This document shows, piece after piece, positions 24,042 to 31,893 of a DNA stretch of 64,000 nucleotides. The DNA is from Acidaminococcus massiliensis (GTDB taxonomy: Bacteria > Bacillota > Negativicutes > Acidaminococcales > Acidaminococcaceae). The stretch's first letter is position 1. Every line of letters starts with the position of its first letter. The stretch lies in contig NZ_LT608315.1 of NCBI RefSeq assembly GCF_900095825.1, positions 2,169,628 to 2,233,627 on the forward strand. The letters run 5' to 3'. The notes beneath the pieces are model-generated. The model had not been told where the DNA came from. It made no database searches and saw only the letters and a program-made list of their open reading frames with translations. The position numbers were made by a program, and so were the translations under genes.

Positions 24042-25527
24042 TGGTCTTCCCCTTCTGGAAAAAGTCACGGACCACTTCTCCATCATCGAAATGGATGGTC
24101 CGGTCCTTCAGGACCTGGTAGTTTTCGTGGCCTTTTCCCGCTATCATGACAACATCTTCCGGTTTGGCATGGGCCATGGCATAGTCGATGGCTTCCCGCC
24201 GGTCGGTGATCTTGTGGATTTCTTTTCCTTCCGGATTCTCTTTCAATCCTTCTTCGATATCCCGGATGATGGCTTCCGGATCCTCGGTCCGGGGATTGTC
24301 GCTGGTGACGATGACGATGTCCGCCAAATCAAGGGCAATCTGCCCCATGATGGGCCGTTTCTTCCGGTCCCGGTCTCCTCCGGCCCCGAAGATCACCCAC
24401 AGTTTCCCTTTCGTGATCTGCCGGGCCGTCTTCAGCACGTTTTCCAGACCGTCCGGAGTATGGGCATAGTCCACCACCACCGTAAAAGGCTGGCCTGCAT
24501 GGATCAGCTGGAACCGGCCAGGCACCCCAGCGAAATCGTCCAGTCCCCGGATGATATCTTCCCGGGACAGGCCTTCTGCGATGGCGGCACAGATGGACCC
24601 CATCACATTGTATACATTGAATTCCCCGGTGATGTGGAGTTTCAGATCCATTTCCCCCACAGGGGTATGGAGATTCAGTTCCATATGGGTGGCAGCCACG
24701 TGGAAGGTGAGGGGATACACATCGTTTTCCTTCCCCTTTCCATAGGTCATGATCTTCGTCTTCACCCGAGGCATGATCAGGGCCGAACTGGGATCATCGC
24801 TGTTGAACACCGCCGTCTTATTGGGTTTCACCCCTTCATGGAGACGGGTGAACAGCAAAGCTTTGGCTTCCCGATAGTTTTCCATGGTCTTGTGGAAATC
24901 CAGATGGTCCTGGGTGATATTGGTAAGGACCGCCGTATCGTATTCGATGCCGGCCACCCGGTCCAGGGCCAGGGCATGGGAAGAGACTTCCATGACACAG
25001 GTGTCACAGTGGTCTTCCACCATCTCATAGAGCATCTTCTGGAGGTCCACCACGTCCGGGGTGGTATTGTGGCTGGTGCGGACTTTTTCCCCGATCATCA
25101 CATTGATGGTGCCGATGAGACCCACCTTGTGGCCGGTCCGGGTCAGGAGGGTCCGGAGGATATTGGTGGTGGTGGTCTTGCCGTTGGTGCCGGTGACCCC
25201 GATCATCCGCATTTTCCGGGCTGGCCAATCGTAGAACCAAGGTGCCAGGGTCTTCACCGCTTCCTGGGTGCTGGGGACCCGGATCACCGTCATCCCTTCC
25301 GGTGCTTCCGTTTCTTCTTCCGTCAGGGCAGCTGCAGCTCCCTGGGCTGCGGCCTTTCCGATGTATTTGTGGCCATCCGTATTGGCCCCTTTGATGCATA
25401 TAAAAAGGCTGCCAGGGCCGGCGGTCCGGGAATCGATGGTCAAATCGCTGACAATCTGATCCGCTCCATTCCCTGTAACCACGGCACCAGGCAGCTGGCT
25501 GATTACATCCTGCAGTTTCCTTTCCAT
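24034..25527 (-). CDS. murE: UDP-MurNAc-dipeptide-meso-diaminopimelate ligase
   Basis: This 497-residue Mur ligase adds the third stem residue. It shows SDLTIDSRTAGPGSLFICIKG (27-47), the P-loop VTGTNGKTTTTNIL (111-124), carbamylated-lysine region YREAKALLFTRL (about 215-226), and TSDNPRTEDPEAII (about 400-413). The DNPR motif is that of enzymes using meso-diaminopimelate, so the wall is of the DAP type. The start is fixed by AGGGGGATCAAC before the ATG. In most clusters a division PBP gene lies just upstream, but here only a 144-bp structured gap does. Confidence 0.96.
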   Translation of the reverse strand: MERKLQDVISQLPGAVVTGNGADQIVSDLTIDSRTAGPGSLFICIKGANTDGHKYIGKAAAQGAAAALTEEETEAPEGMTVIRVPSTQEAVKTLAPWFYDWPARKMRMIGVTGTNGKTTTTNILRTLLTRTGHKVGLIGTINVMIGEKVRTSHNTTPDVVDLQKMLYEMVEDHCDTCVMEVSSHALALDRVAGIEYDTAVLTNITQDHLDFHKTMENYREAKALLFTRLHEGVKPNKTAVFNSDDPSSALIMPRVKTKIMTYGKGKENDVYPLTFHVAATHMELNLHTPVGEMDLKLHITGEFNVYNVMGSICAAIAEGLSREDIIRGLDDFAGVPGRFQLIHAGQPFTVVVDYAHTPDGLENVLKTARQITKGKLWVIFGAGGDRDRKKRPIMGQIALDLADIVIVTSDNPRTEDPEAIIRDIEEGLKENPEGKEIHKITDRREAIDYAMAHAKPEDVVMIAGKGHENYQVLKDRTIHFDDGEVVRDFFQKGKTNA

Positions 25528-25543
25528 GTTGATCCCCCTTATG

Positions 25544-25621
25544 ATTGGCAGACAACTGGAAAACAGGCTGTCTGCCAATGGCTATGTGGGCCTTTCGGGC
25601 CCGGTCTCGCGTCTCGAGACC
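25544..25621. repeat. Hairpin cluster in the ftsL-murE gap
   Basis: Three inverted repeats lie in 78 bp: ATTGGCAGACA (25544-25554) with TGTCTGCCAAT (25569-25579), GGGCC (25588-25592) with GGCCC (25598-25602), and GGTCTC (25603-25608) with GAGACC (25616-25621). None is followed by a T-run on the minus strand, so mRNA processing or partial attenuation fits better than full termination. This gap is where ftsI/spoVD is usually found. Confidence 0.6.
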
Positions 25622-25671
25622 CGTGACCGCTTTGGACAGGATACTGCCCAAAGCACAGGCAGCTCCGCTGC

Positions 25672-26079
25672 CTACTCTCTTACATAAATATTGCTCCGGG
25701 CAGTCTGCATCCCCAGTTTCTTTTCGGCGATGCTGGTGATCCGCTCCGGGCTCCGCAGCCGTTCCACGTCGATTTTCAATGTCTCATTTTCATCCAAGCA
25801 TTTGGCCTCTTCGCTTTTCAGCTGGACCAATGCCTGGGAACGGGTATAATACAGGGCACTCAGGGCAATATTCACGAATACTAATGATAATACCAAACAC
25901 ACCAAAAATGCAACCCGACGAAGCACAATATTTTGCTCCTTTACGGCTTTTTTCGGCCTCACCGGACGGGAAGGCCGGTCATGCCCGGGAACAGGTTCTT
26001 CCTGGACAGCCGCGGAGCCATAACTATATGGATGATGAGACGGCCACTCCATGGGTCGACTGGATTTCCTGGTAACCAT
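25672..26079 (-). CDS. ftsL: Cell division protein FtsL
   Basis: This 135-residue bitopic protein has a basic cytoplasmic tail (1-52), one membrane helix (about 55-77, RVAFLVCLVLSLVFVNIALSAL-like) and a coiled coil with leucine spacing (about 82-115) ending in RITSIAEKKLGMQ, the conserved end of FtsL/DivIC proteins. FtsL bridges FtsQ and FtsB in the divisome. The start follows GGAGAGGCAGC, 34 bp after rsmH. Confidence 0.85.
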   Translation of the reverse strand: MVTRKSSRPMEWPSHHPYSYGSAAVQEEPVPGHDRPSRPVRPKKAVKEQNIVLRRVAFLVCLVLSLVFVNIALSALYYTRSQALVQLKSEEAKCLDENETLKIDVERLRSPERITSIAEKKLGMQTARSNIYVRE

Positions 26080-26113
26080 GCTGCCTCTCCTTCGTTGTTG
26101 GATGGATATCTTC

Positions 26114-27043
26114 CTAGATTTTTACGGCTCCCCGCAGCCTGGCACTCCTGGCTCTGGGATTCTCAGTCAGTTCGGCTTCACTGGGGGTGAACTCCTTCAG
26201 TTTCTTCAGTTCCGGCTTCCGGCCGCAGACACATACCGGCAGTTCCGGCGGACAGATGCAGCCCCTCTGGAGCCGTTTGAAAGCCTGTTTGATGATCCGG
26301 TCTTCCAAGGAATGGAAAGTGATCACTCCGATATGGCCTCCGCTCTTCAGATGATGGACCGCTGCCTCCATGGTGGCATCCAGGATCTTCAGTTCGTCAT
26401 TCACTTCGATCCGGATGGCCTGGAAGGTCCGTTTGGCCGGATGGGGACCGTCCTGGCGAGCCCCCTTGGGGATGGCCGCCTTGATGATGTGCACCAGTTC
26501 CCCGGTGGTACGGATGGGATGTTCCTTCCGAGCCGCCGCAATGAACTGGGCGATCCGTTTGGCCCACCGTTCTTCTCCGTATTTGTAGATGATCCCGGCC
26601 AGGTCGTCTTCCTTATACCGGTTCACCACCTGTTCCGCCGTCAGGCTGGCTTCCTGATCCATGCGCATGTCCAAAGGACCGTCATGCATGTAGGAAAAGC
26701 CCCGTTCCGGAGTATCCAGCTGGTAGGAGGATACTCCCAGGTCGAAAAGGATCCCATCCACTTGGGAGATCCCCAGGTTTTCCAGGATCCGATCCAGGTT
26801 CCGGAAATTGTCATGGACGATCTTCACTTGGCACCGGGCGTCTTTCAGCCGCTGGGTAGCTGCCGCAATGGCATCCTCATCCTGATCGATGCCGATGAGC
26901 AGCCCTTCCGGGTCCAAAAGTTCCGTCATCCGATGGGAATGGCCCGCCCCGCCCAGGGTGCAGTCCACATAGATCCCCTTGGGATCCGTGACCACCCACT
27001 GGACACTTTCTTCCAATAATACACTTTTATGGACAAATTCCAT
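26114..27043 (-). CDS. rsmH: 16S rRNA (cytosine1402-N4)-methyltransferase RsmH (MraW)
   Basis: This 309-residue SAM-dependent methyltransferase modifies C1402 of 16S rRNA. The N-terminus [16 protein letters not shown] is typical, followed by the SAM loop [14 protein letters not shown] (about 25-38), [20 protein letters not shown] (about 98-117), and [13 protein letters not shown] (about 245-257). The ATG at 27043 is favoured over one 12 bases upstream because a GGGG motif is then correctly spaced. Confidence 0.95.
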   Translation of the reverse strand: MEFVHKSVLLEESVQWVVTDPKGIYVDCTLGGAGHSHRMTELLDPEGLLIGIDQDEDAIAAATQRLKDARCQVKIVHDNFRNLDRILENLGISQVDGILFDLGVSSYQLDTPERGFSYMHDGPLDMRMDQEASLTAEQVVNRYKEDDLAGIIYKYGEERWAKRIAQFIAAARKEHPIRTTGELVHIIKAAIPKGARQDGPHPAKRTFQAIRIEVNDELKILDATMEAAVHHLKSGGHIGVITFHSLEDRIIKQAFKRLQRGCICPPELPVCVCGRKPELKKLKEFTPSEAELTENPRARSARLRGAVKI

Positions 27044-27196
27044 GTCAAACCCCATTCTATCCGAAAGGCCGCACCGCAGCCTATTTTATCTTGCAGTCAC
27101 TTTCTCTATCCGCCCTTTTCCAAGGGCGGGGGCCCAGCCGCCAGGCTGGTGGTGGGTTAGCCACGCCCGCTCCGTTTCCAATCAGGCCGAACGCCT

Positions 27197-27622
27197 TTAC
27201 TCAAAATCCAATTCTTCGATCAGTTCTGCCACATCGCTTTCCACGGCTTTGGTATATTCCGCATAGCGCTGGGCATCCCAGATTTCTGCCTTGTTCCCCA
27301 CTCCCACGATCAGGGCCGTTTCCCCAATCTGGGCATAGGTCCGCAGATTGGCCGGCAAGAGGATCCTCCCCTGTTTATCCGGTTCTGCTTCACAGGCGCC
27401 GCCGAAAATGAACCGGGACACGTCCCGCATTTTCTGCTTGGGCATCATTTTCTGTGCAAAGCTATTTTTCAGTTTTTCCCAGGCTTCCATGGGATACACA
27501 TCCAGACAGCCATCCACTCCTTTGGTCACAACAAATGGTGTTCCCAGGCTTTCCCGCATTTTGGCCGGGACGAACAAACGGCCCTTGCTGTCCAGGGCAT
27601 GTTCAAATTCACCCATCAACAT
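27197..27622 (-). CDS. mraZ: Transcriptional regulator MraZ
   Basis: This 141-residue AbrB-like protein has two SpoVT-AbrB half-domains (GEFEHALDSKGRLFVPAKMRE at about 3-23 and FGGACEAEPDKQGRILLPANL at about 76-96). MraZ binds direct repeats in front of its own gene and controls the dcw cluster. The start at 27622 follows GGAGGGACGGCTT. The upstream repeats and promoter fit autoregulation. It is the first gene of the cluster, and rsmH follows after a 153-bp gap with no further gene. Confidence 0.95.
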   Translation of the reverse strand: MLMGEFEHALDSKGRLFVPAKMRESLGTPFVVTKGVDGCLDVYPMEAWEKLKNSFAQKMMPKQKMRDVSRFIFGGACEAEPDKQGRILLPANLRTYAQIGETALIVGVGNKAEIWDAQRYAEYTKAVESDVAELIEELDFE

Positions 27623-27653
27623 AAGCCGTCCCTCCTGACCTTGAGAAAAATTC

Positions 27654-27682
27654 GCCACTTTTCACCACTTTTCACCATTATA
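27654..27682 (-). promoter_or_regulatory. MraZ operator, three direct repeats
   Basis: Read on the minus strand just after the -10 box, TGGTGAAAAG, TGGTGAAAAG and TGGCGAATTT follow one another in 10-bp register. This is the known pattern of MraZ boxes (TGG-containing repeats on one helix face) and lies about 30-55 bp before the mraZ start. Confidence 0.8.
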
Positions 27683-27705
27683 GAATGTTTTTAGGGAAAA
27701 ATCAA
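27677..27705 (-). promoter_or_regulatory. Promoter of the mraZ/dcw cluster
   Basis: Minus strand: TTGATT (27700-27705) - 17 bp - TATAAT (27677-27682). The MraZ boxes start at the -10 box. Confidence 0.85.
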
Positions 27706-27757
27706 TGAAAAATCGGACAAGACAACGGTAAACTTAGATTACAGGGTTGACAAAATA

Positions 27758-27766
27758 TGATATAAT
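27758..27766 (+). promoter_or_regulatory. Extended -10 promoter of the DUF1858 gene
   Basis: TGATATAAT (TG-N-TATAAT) lies 38 bp before the start codon. A TTGACA at 27747-27752 is only 8 bp away and so is not its -35 box. Confidence 0.6.
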
Positions 27767-27804
27767 GATTGCATACCCATTAAATGTAATCGAGGAGGAT
27801 TCAG

Positions 27805-28026
27805 ATGGAAAAAGTAACTGCTGATTCCAGCATTATCGAAACGGTGCAGATGCACCCTGAAATCGTCAATATCTTCATGCAGTATGGTTTGGGCTGCATC
27901 GGCTGCATGGCCGCCAACTTCGAAACCATCGGCCAAGGCGCTGCTGCCCACGGCATCGACGTGGATGCCCTGATTGCCGACATCAACGACTGCATTGCAG
28001 AGGTTGAAGGAGAAGAAAAGAAATAA
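27805..28026 (+). CDS. DUF1858 protein (hybrid-cluster-protein-associated redox disulfide domain)
   Basis: This 73-residue protein is a single DUF1858/TIGR03980 domain. It has SIIETVQMHPEIVNIFMQYGLGCIGCMAANFETIGQGAAAHG with the CIGC pair (residues 32-35), resembling the ScdA N-terminal domain. The family is linked to di-iron and hybrid-cluster proteins in nitrosative or oxidative stress, but biochemistry is scarce. AGGAGG precedes the ATG. Its terminator is split by the IS3 element immediately downstream. A paralogue is at 60754-60966. Confidence 0.85.
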   Translation: MEKVTADSSIIETVQMHPEIVNIFMQYGLGCIGCMAANFETIGQGAAAHGIDVDALIADINDCIAEVEGEEKK

Positions 28027-28030
28027 AAAA

Positions 28031-28039
28031 CAGGCTGTC
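28031..28039 (+). terminator. Left arm of the DUF1858 terminator, split by IS3 copy 1
   Basis: CAGGCTGTC here and GACAGCCTG with T6 at 29586-29600 form a 9-bp stem with loop ACTGC once the element and one GTC are removed. An A-run precedes the left arm. The element therefore sits at the top of an intrinsic terminator. Confidence 0.85.
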
Positions 28040-28043
28040 TGAG

Positions 28044-28094
28044 CTGACCCCCAATTGTTAGACCAAAAATCTAACAATTGGGGGTCAGTTTTTT
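28044..28094 (+). terminator. Left-end inward terminator of IS3 that also masks the orfA ribosome site
   Basis: A perfect 19-bp stem (28044-28062 with 28070-28088) is followed by T6 directly before the orfA ATG. Transcripts entering from the host stop here. If they continue, the GGGGG that could bind ribosomes is buried in the stem. The reverse complement is at 51785-51835 in copy 2. Confidence 0.85.
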
Positions 28095-28673
28095 ATGGCA
28101 AAACACAGCTATGAATTTAAGAAAAAAATAGTACTGGAATATTTGAACAGTGACGAAGGGTGTATTTCTATTTCACGTAAATATGGGATGGCAAGTAGCA
28201 GCCAGCTGCTAAAGTGGGTTGCTGCTTACAAGGCATTTGGTGATGATGGACTGAAAAGATCCCGCTCTCAAAAAATATACTCTTTCAAAGAAAAACTTTC
28301 TGTGGTAGAGTCTTACTTAACAAATGAAATCTCATATCAGGAACTAGCAATTCAAGTAGGGATCAACAACCCATCAATGATTGCCAGATGGGTCAATGAA
28401 TTTAGAATTGCGGGACCAGATGCTTTACGGTCACATAAAAAAGGCAGGAAGAGAACTTTGAACAAATCTCAAACCAAAAAAACAGATACCCAGGTTCAGC
28501 AGCCGATGGTCGACATCAGTGTGGAACATGTCAAGGAGTTAGAGGATGAAAATCTTAAACTCCGTATAGAGAATGCTTTTTTAAAAGAACTGAGGAGACT
28601 GCGTTTAGAGGACGAAGCAAAAATGAGAGAGTTGCGAAAATCATCTCCAGTCTCCGAAGATCATTCAAATTGA
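28095..28673 (+). CDS. IS3 OrfA, helix-turn-helix protein
   Basis: The 192-residue product has two HTH units (about 8-55: FKKKIVLEYLNSDEGCISISRKYG; about 62-110: KLSVVESYLTNEISYQELAIQVG), as in the InsE/InsJ-type OrfA of IS150-like elements, plus a C-terminal leucine-zipper-like coiled coil (about 145-175). It binds the element ends. The orfB frame stays open well upstream of the orfA stop, so an OrfAB fusion by -1 frameshift is expected. Confidence 0.92.
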   Translation: MAKHSYEFKKKIVLEYLNSDEGCISISRKYGMASSSQLLKWVAAYKAFGDDGLKRSRSQKIYSFKEKLSVVESYLTNEISYQELAIQVGINNPSMIARWVNEFRIAGPDALRSHKKGRKRTLNKSQTKKTDTQVQQPMVDISVEHVKELEDENLKLRIENAFLKELRRLRLEDEAKMRELRKSSPVSEDHSN

Positions 28674-29515
28674 AAGACCTTCTCTCCTATACTCAAATGC
28701 CCAAAGCGACCTATATGTACTGGCAGAAACGGTTTGACCGCGTGAATCCAGACCAGGAAGTAGAGGACAAAATACAGGAAATCCGCAGCCAGCATAAAGA
28801 TTATGGATATCGGCGCATGACCGGTGAGCTGAAGAATCAAGGGATTTGCGTGAACAAGAAGAAAGTTCAACGTATCATGCAGAAACTGAGCCTTCAGGTA
28901 ACATCCTTTACCCGGAAAAGCCGTAAATACAGTTCCTATAAGGGTAAGGTAGGGACCATTGCTCCGAATAGAATACATCGTCGTTTTGAGACGAATATCC
29001 CACATCAGAAGATTACGACCGATACTTCAGAATTCAAATATTATGAAGTAGATACACAGGGACATCTGACCCTGCACAAGCTTTATCTGGATCCTTTCCT
29101 GGACATGTTCGATGATGAAATCATCAGCTATGGAATAGCCAAACGTCCTTCGGCTGAAAGCATACTGGAAGCTCAAGCTGAAGCAATCGAAATTACTGCT
29201 GATTGTCCATATCGAAGAACGTTTCACTCCGATCAGGGCTGGGCATACCAAATGAAGGCCTATACCAGGAAACTAAAAAAAGAACGAATTTTTCAGAGCA
29301 TGTCTCGAAAGGGTAACTGTCATGATAACGCTGTAATGGAAAACTTTTTCGGCTTAATGAAACAGGAAATGTATTATGGAGTGATCTACTACAGCTACGA
29401 AGAACTAAAAGCCGCTATCGAACGATACATCAAATACTATAACGAACAAAGGATCAAGGAAAAACTGGGCTGGAAAAGTCCTGTTCAATACAGGCTTTCT
29501 TTGCTGGCAGCATAA
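28670..29515 (+). CDS. IS3 OrfB, DDE transposase (rve integrase core)
   Basis: The product is 281 residues if started at the TTG overlapping the orfA stop. The same frame continues upstream through VAKIISSLRRSFKLKD, the normal beginning of the OrfB part in an OrfAB fusion. HTH_21-like KDYGYRRMTGELKNQG (about 43-58) precedes the integrase core with TTDTSEFKY (first Asp about 118), SDQGWAY (second Asp about 187) and NAVMENFFGLMKQEMYY (Glu about 223). All three catalytic residues are present. Confidence 0.93.
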   Translation: MKDLLSYTQMPKATYMYWQKRFDRVNPDQEVEDKIQEIRSQHKDYGYRRMTGELKNQGICVNKKKVQRIMQKLSLQVTSFTRKSRKYSSYKGKVGTIAPNRIHRRFETNIPHQKITTDTSEFKYYEVDTQGHLTLHKLYLDPFLDMFDDEIISYGIAKRPSAESILEAQAEAIEITADCPYRRTFHSDQGWAYQMKAYTRKLKKERIFQSMSRKGNCHDNAVMENFFGLMKQEMYYGVIYYSYEELKAAIERYIKYYNEQRIKEKLGWKSPVQYRLSLLAA

Positions 29516-29518
29516 AAA

Positions 29519-29551
29519 AGTAACGAGACAGTAAAAACCATCTCGTTACTA
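29519..29551 (-). terminator. Right-end inward terminator of IS3 (minus-strand reading)
   Basis: A 10-bp inverted repeat AGTAACGAGA / TCTCGTTACT has a T6 run on the minus strand. It stops antisense transcripts entering the element from its right side. Confidence 0.75.
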
Positions 29552-29611
29552 AGGTCTAACTTTTTGGGGTCACATCAGTCACTGCGACAGCCTGTTTTTT
29601 GTCAATTGACA

Positions 29612-29642
29612 GGGGGTGTTGCACGTTACGTGCAACACCCCC
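29612..29642. terminator. GTTGCACG hairpin after pyrE
   Basis: A 15-bp perfect stem (29612-29626 with 29628-29642) lies 5 bp beyond the pyrE stop. T-rich sequence follows on the plus strand only. On the minus strand it is the 3' end structure of the pyrimidine operon. Confidence 0.75.
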
Positions 29643-29647
29643 CTCTT

Positions 29648-30220
29648 TTATTTCCCCGTCCGTCCCCGCTGGGTCAAGGGTACACCCTGTTTGCACAGGG
29701 GGCAGTCTTCGGGTTTATAGGCTTCTACGTCCAGGCGCAGCAGAGGTTCGGTGCGGACGCCGAAATCCACTTTGCCGCCGCTCCGGTCTACCAAAAGGCC
29801 CACCCCGATGGGTACGCCGCCTTCGCCTTTCACCACGTCCAGCACTTCCCGTACGCTGCCGCCGGTGGTGACGATGTCTTCCACGATCAGTACCCGGGTG
29901 CCCGGTTCGATGTGGAACCCTCTCTTGAATGTCATCTTCCCATTCACCCGTTCCGTGAAGAAGAACCGGGTGCCCAGGTTCTTGGCCACTTCATAGGCCA
30001 GCAGGATGCCGCCGGTCATAGGGCCCACCACCAGTTCCACGTTGTCGTTGACGAACCGGGCGGCGATTTCCTTGCACAGTGCTTCCGTGTACCGGGGCTG
30101 CTGCAGTACATTGAATTTTTCCACATAAGTAGGGCTGTGCAGGCCGCTGGTCAGCAGAAAATGACCATGCATCACCGCGTTGGTTTCTTCCAGCATATGC
30201 AGTACCGTTGTATCGTTCAT
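29648..30220 (-). CDS. pyrE: Orotate phosphoribosyltransferase
   Basis: This 190-residue type I phosphoribosyltransferase converts orotate and PRPP to OMP. It shows HGHFLLTSGLHSPTYVEKF (about 17-35), GPMTGGILLAYEVAK (about 66-80), FFTERVNGKMTFKRGF (about 88-103) and the PRPP loop VLIVEDIVTTGGSVREV (about 112-128). The C-terminal CPLCKQG is a small extra. The start (ATG 30220) lies 2 bp after pyrF. A longer frame overlapping pyrF is rejected. It is the last gene of the operon. Confidence 0.95.
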   Translation of the reverse strand: MNDTTVLHMLEETNAVMHGHFLLTSGLHSPTYVEKFNVLQQPRYTEALCKEIAARFVNDNVELVVGPMTGGILLAYEVAKNLGTRFFFTERVNGKMTFKRGFHIEPGTRVLIVEDIVTTGGSVREVLDVVKGEGGVPIGVGLLVDRSGGKVDFGVRTEPLLRLDVEAYKPEDCPLCKQGVPLTQRGRTGK

Positions 30221-30222
30221 TA

Positions 30223-30942
30223 TCAAAAGGCTCCTTCCATTTCTTCCAGGATTTTCCGTACAGCTTCCTGTTTGTCTTTTGCTTGGGTGATGGGCCGTCC
30301 CACCACCAGATGGGTGGACCCGTTGCCGATGGCTGCCGCCGGAGTGGCGATCCGGCTCTGGTCGTTGGCAGCCGCCCAAGCCGGACGCACTCCCGGGGTC
30401 ACGATGAGAAAATCTTTTCCGCATCTTTCCCGGATCCCGGCCGCTTCCCGGGGGGAAGCTACGACCCCGTCCAGGCCGCTTTCCTTGGTAAGGGCCGCCA
30501 GGTCCAGCACCTCTTCCCCGATGGGTTTGGCATAGTTCAGGGGTTTCCACTGGGCTTCATCCATACTGGTAAGCACGGTGACGGCAATCAGCTTAGGGGC
30601 GGGCCGGCCCATTTCCGCTGCAGCTTCCTGCACCGCCTTCATGCCTTCCGCCATCATCTTGGGGCCGCCCACCGCGTGGACGTTCATGATATCAGCCCCC
30701 AGCCGGGTCAGTACCGCCAGGCTGTGAGCCACCGTATTGGGGATGTCCTGGAGTTTCAGATCCAGGAATACCTTTTTGTCTTTATCTTTCAGATAGCGGA
30801 TGATATCCGGTCCTGCTCCGTAGAACAGTTCCATCCCCACTTTATAGAAGGTCACTGCATCCCCCAGTTCCTCCACCAGGGCTTTGGCCCGGTCGAAGGT
30901 GGGGAAATCTAGGGCCGTGATCAGTCTGTCTCTTGCATCCAT
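30223..30942 (-). CDS. pyrF: Orotidine 5'-phosphate decarboxylase
   Basis: This 239-residue TIM-barrel enzyme makes UMP from OMP. ITALDFPTFDRAKALVEELG (about 8-27) is followed by the catalytic FLDLKLQDIPNTVAHSL (about 58-74, DxKxxD tetrad), and IVTPGVRPAW (about 179-188) binds phosphate. The ATG at 30942 has GAGGAG eight bases upstream. A GTG nine bases earlier is less well placed. Confidence 0.95.
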   Translation of the reverse strand: MDARDRLITALDFPTFDRAKALVEELGDAVTFYKVGMELFYGAGPDIIRYLKDKDKKVFLDLKLQDIPNTVAHSLAVLTRLGADIMNVHAVGGPKMMAEGMKAVQEAAAEMGRPAPKLIAVTVLTSMDEAQWKPLNYAKPIGEEVLDLAALTKESGLDGVVASPREAAGIRERCGKDFLIVTPGVRPAWAAANDQSRIATPAAAIGNGSTHLVVGRPITQAKDKQEAVRKILEEMEGAF

Positions 30943-30954
30943 GGATTCCACTCC

Positions 30955-31893
30955 TCAGTTCCGTCCCGGCAGGGCCTGTCCCCGGAGTTCCTCCAGAGAA
31001 GCCGCCCCGCTGGCGTCCAGATAGTCCTGGATCCCCTGGCTGATGGTTTCCGCCAGGCTGGGATCCGTAAAGCTGCAGGTGCCCACAGCCACTGCCGTGG
31101 CCCCGGCCAGGATGAATTCCACTGCATCCTGCCAGCAGCTGATGCCCCCCATGCCGATGAGAGGCACCTTTACCGCCTGGGCCACCTGATACACCATGCG
31201 CACCGCCACCGGGTGCACCGCCGGGCCTGAAAGGCCTCCCACGATGTTCCCCAGCACCGGCCGCTTCTTCTGGATGTCGATCTTCATCCCCACCAGGGTG
31301 TTGATGAGAGAAATGGCATCGGTTCCGGCGGCTTCCACCGCCCGGGCGATTTCCGTGATGTCCGTCACATTGGGAGACAATTTGGTGATCACCGGTTTAT
31401 GGGTGCGGGGCTTGGCCGCTTTCACCACTTCTCCTGCCGCATGGCAGTCAGTGCCGAAAGCCAGGCCCCCCTGGGCCACATTGGGACAAGAGATATTCAG
31501 CTCGATGGCGTCCACCCCGTCCACATCCAGCAGCTCTGCCAGAGTGCCGTAGTCTTCCGCACTGTCCCCGTCGATGTTCACGATCACCGGAGTCTTGGTC
31601 ACCTGCCGCAGATGAGGCAGGGTTTCCTTGAGGAAGAATTCCACCCCGGGGTTTTCCAGCCCCACACAGTTCAGCACCCCTGCCGGGGTTTCCACCAGAC
31701 GCTGGCCCTTGTTCCCGGGCCGGGGCTTCAGGGTGGTCCCCTTCACGGTAATGGCACCGATATGGTCCAGGTTGAGGAAATCGGTGAATTCCAGACCGAA
31801 CCCGAAGGTGCCAGAAGCAGTGGTCACCGGTGTCTTCATGGTCACCCCCGCCAGGTCCACCTGCATCCGGGGATCTTCATAAGGCTTCACCAT
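30955..31893 (-). CDS. pyrD: Dihydroorotate dehydrogenase, catalytic subunit (class 1B)
   Basis: This 312-residue FMN protein oxidises dihydroorotate. It shows [15 protein letters not shown] (about 18-32), [20 protein letters not shown] (about 51-70), [11 protein letters not shown] (about 134-144, catalytic Cys/Ser loop), [11 protein letters not shown] (about 167-177) and [18 protein letters not shown] (about 251-268). The class 1B assignment, with NAD+ as electron acceptor, follows from the pyrK gene overlapping it by 7 bp. Confidence 0.96.
   Translation of the reverse strand: MVKPYEDPRMQVDLAGVTMKTPVTTASGTFGFGLEFTDFLNLDHIGAITVKGTTLKPRPGNKGQRLVETPAGVLNCVGLENPGVEFFLKETLPHLRQVTKTPVIVNIDGDSAEDYGTLAELLDVDGVDAIELNISCPNVAQGGLAFGTDCHAAGEVVKAAKPRTHKPVITKLSPNVTDITEIARAVEAAGTDAISLINTLVGMKIDIQKKRPVLGNIVGGLSGPAVHPVAVRMVYQVAQAVKVPLIGMGGISCWQDAVEFILAGATAVAVGTCSFTDPSLAETISQGIQDYLDASGAASLEELRGQALPGRN

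Larger units (their letters stand above)
28040..29577 (+). mobile_element. IS3-family (IS150-like) insertion sequence, copy 1, 1538 bp
   Basis: Terminal inverted repeats start TGAGCTGACCCCC on the left and TGATGTGACCCC on the right (reverse complement), with GTTAGAC shared further in. It is flanked by a 3-bp duplication, GTC (28037-28039 and 29578-29580). It contains orfA, orfB and inward-facing terminators at both ends. Copy 2 (50302-51839) has the same length and encodes identical proteins, so transposition was recent. Confidence 0.95.

Noticed and set aside
27747-27752. TTGACA as the -35 box for the TATAAT at 27761
   Set aside because: The spacing is only 8 bp. The extended -10 reading is more reasonable.
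30221-30550. Extended pyrE frame to 30550
   Set aside because: It overlaps pyrF on the same strand in another frame and adds Arg/Gly-rich nonsense. The ATG at 30220 gives a standard PyrE.
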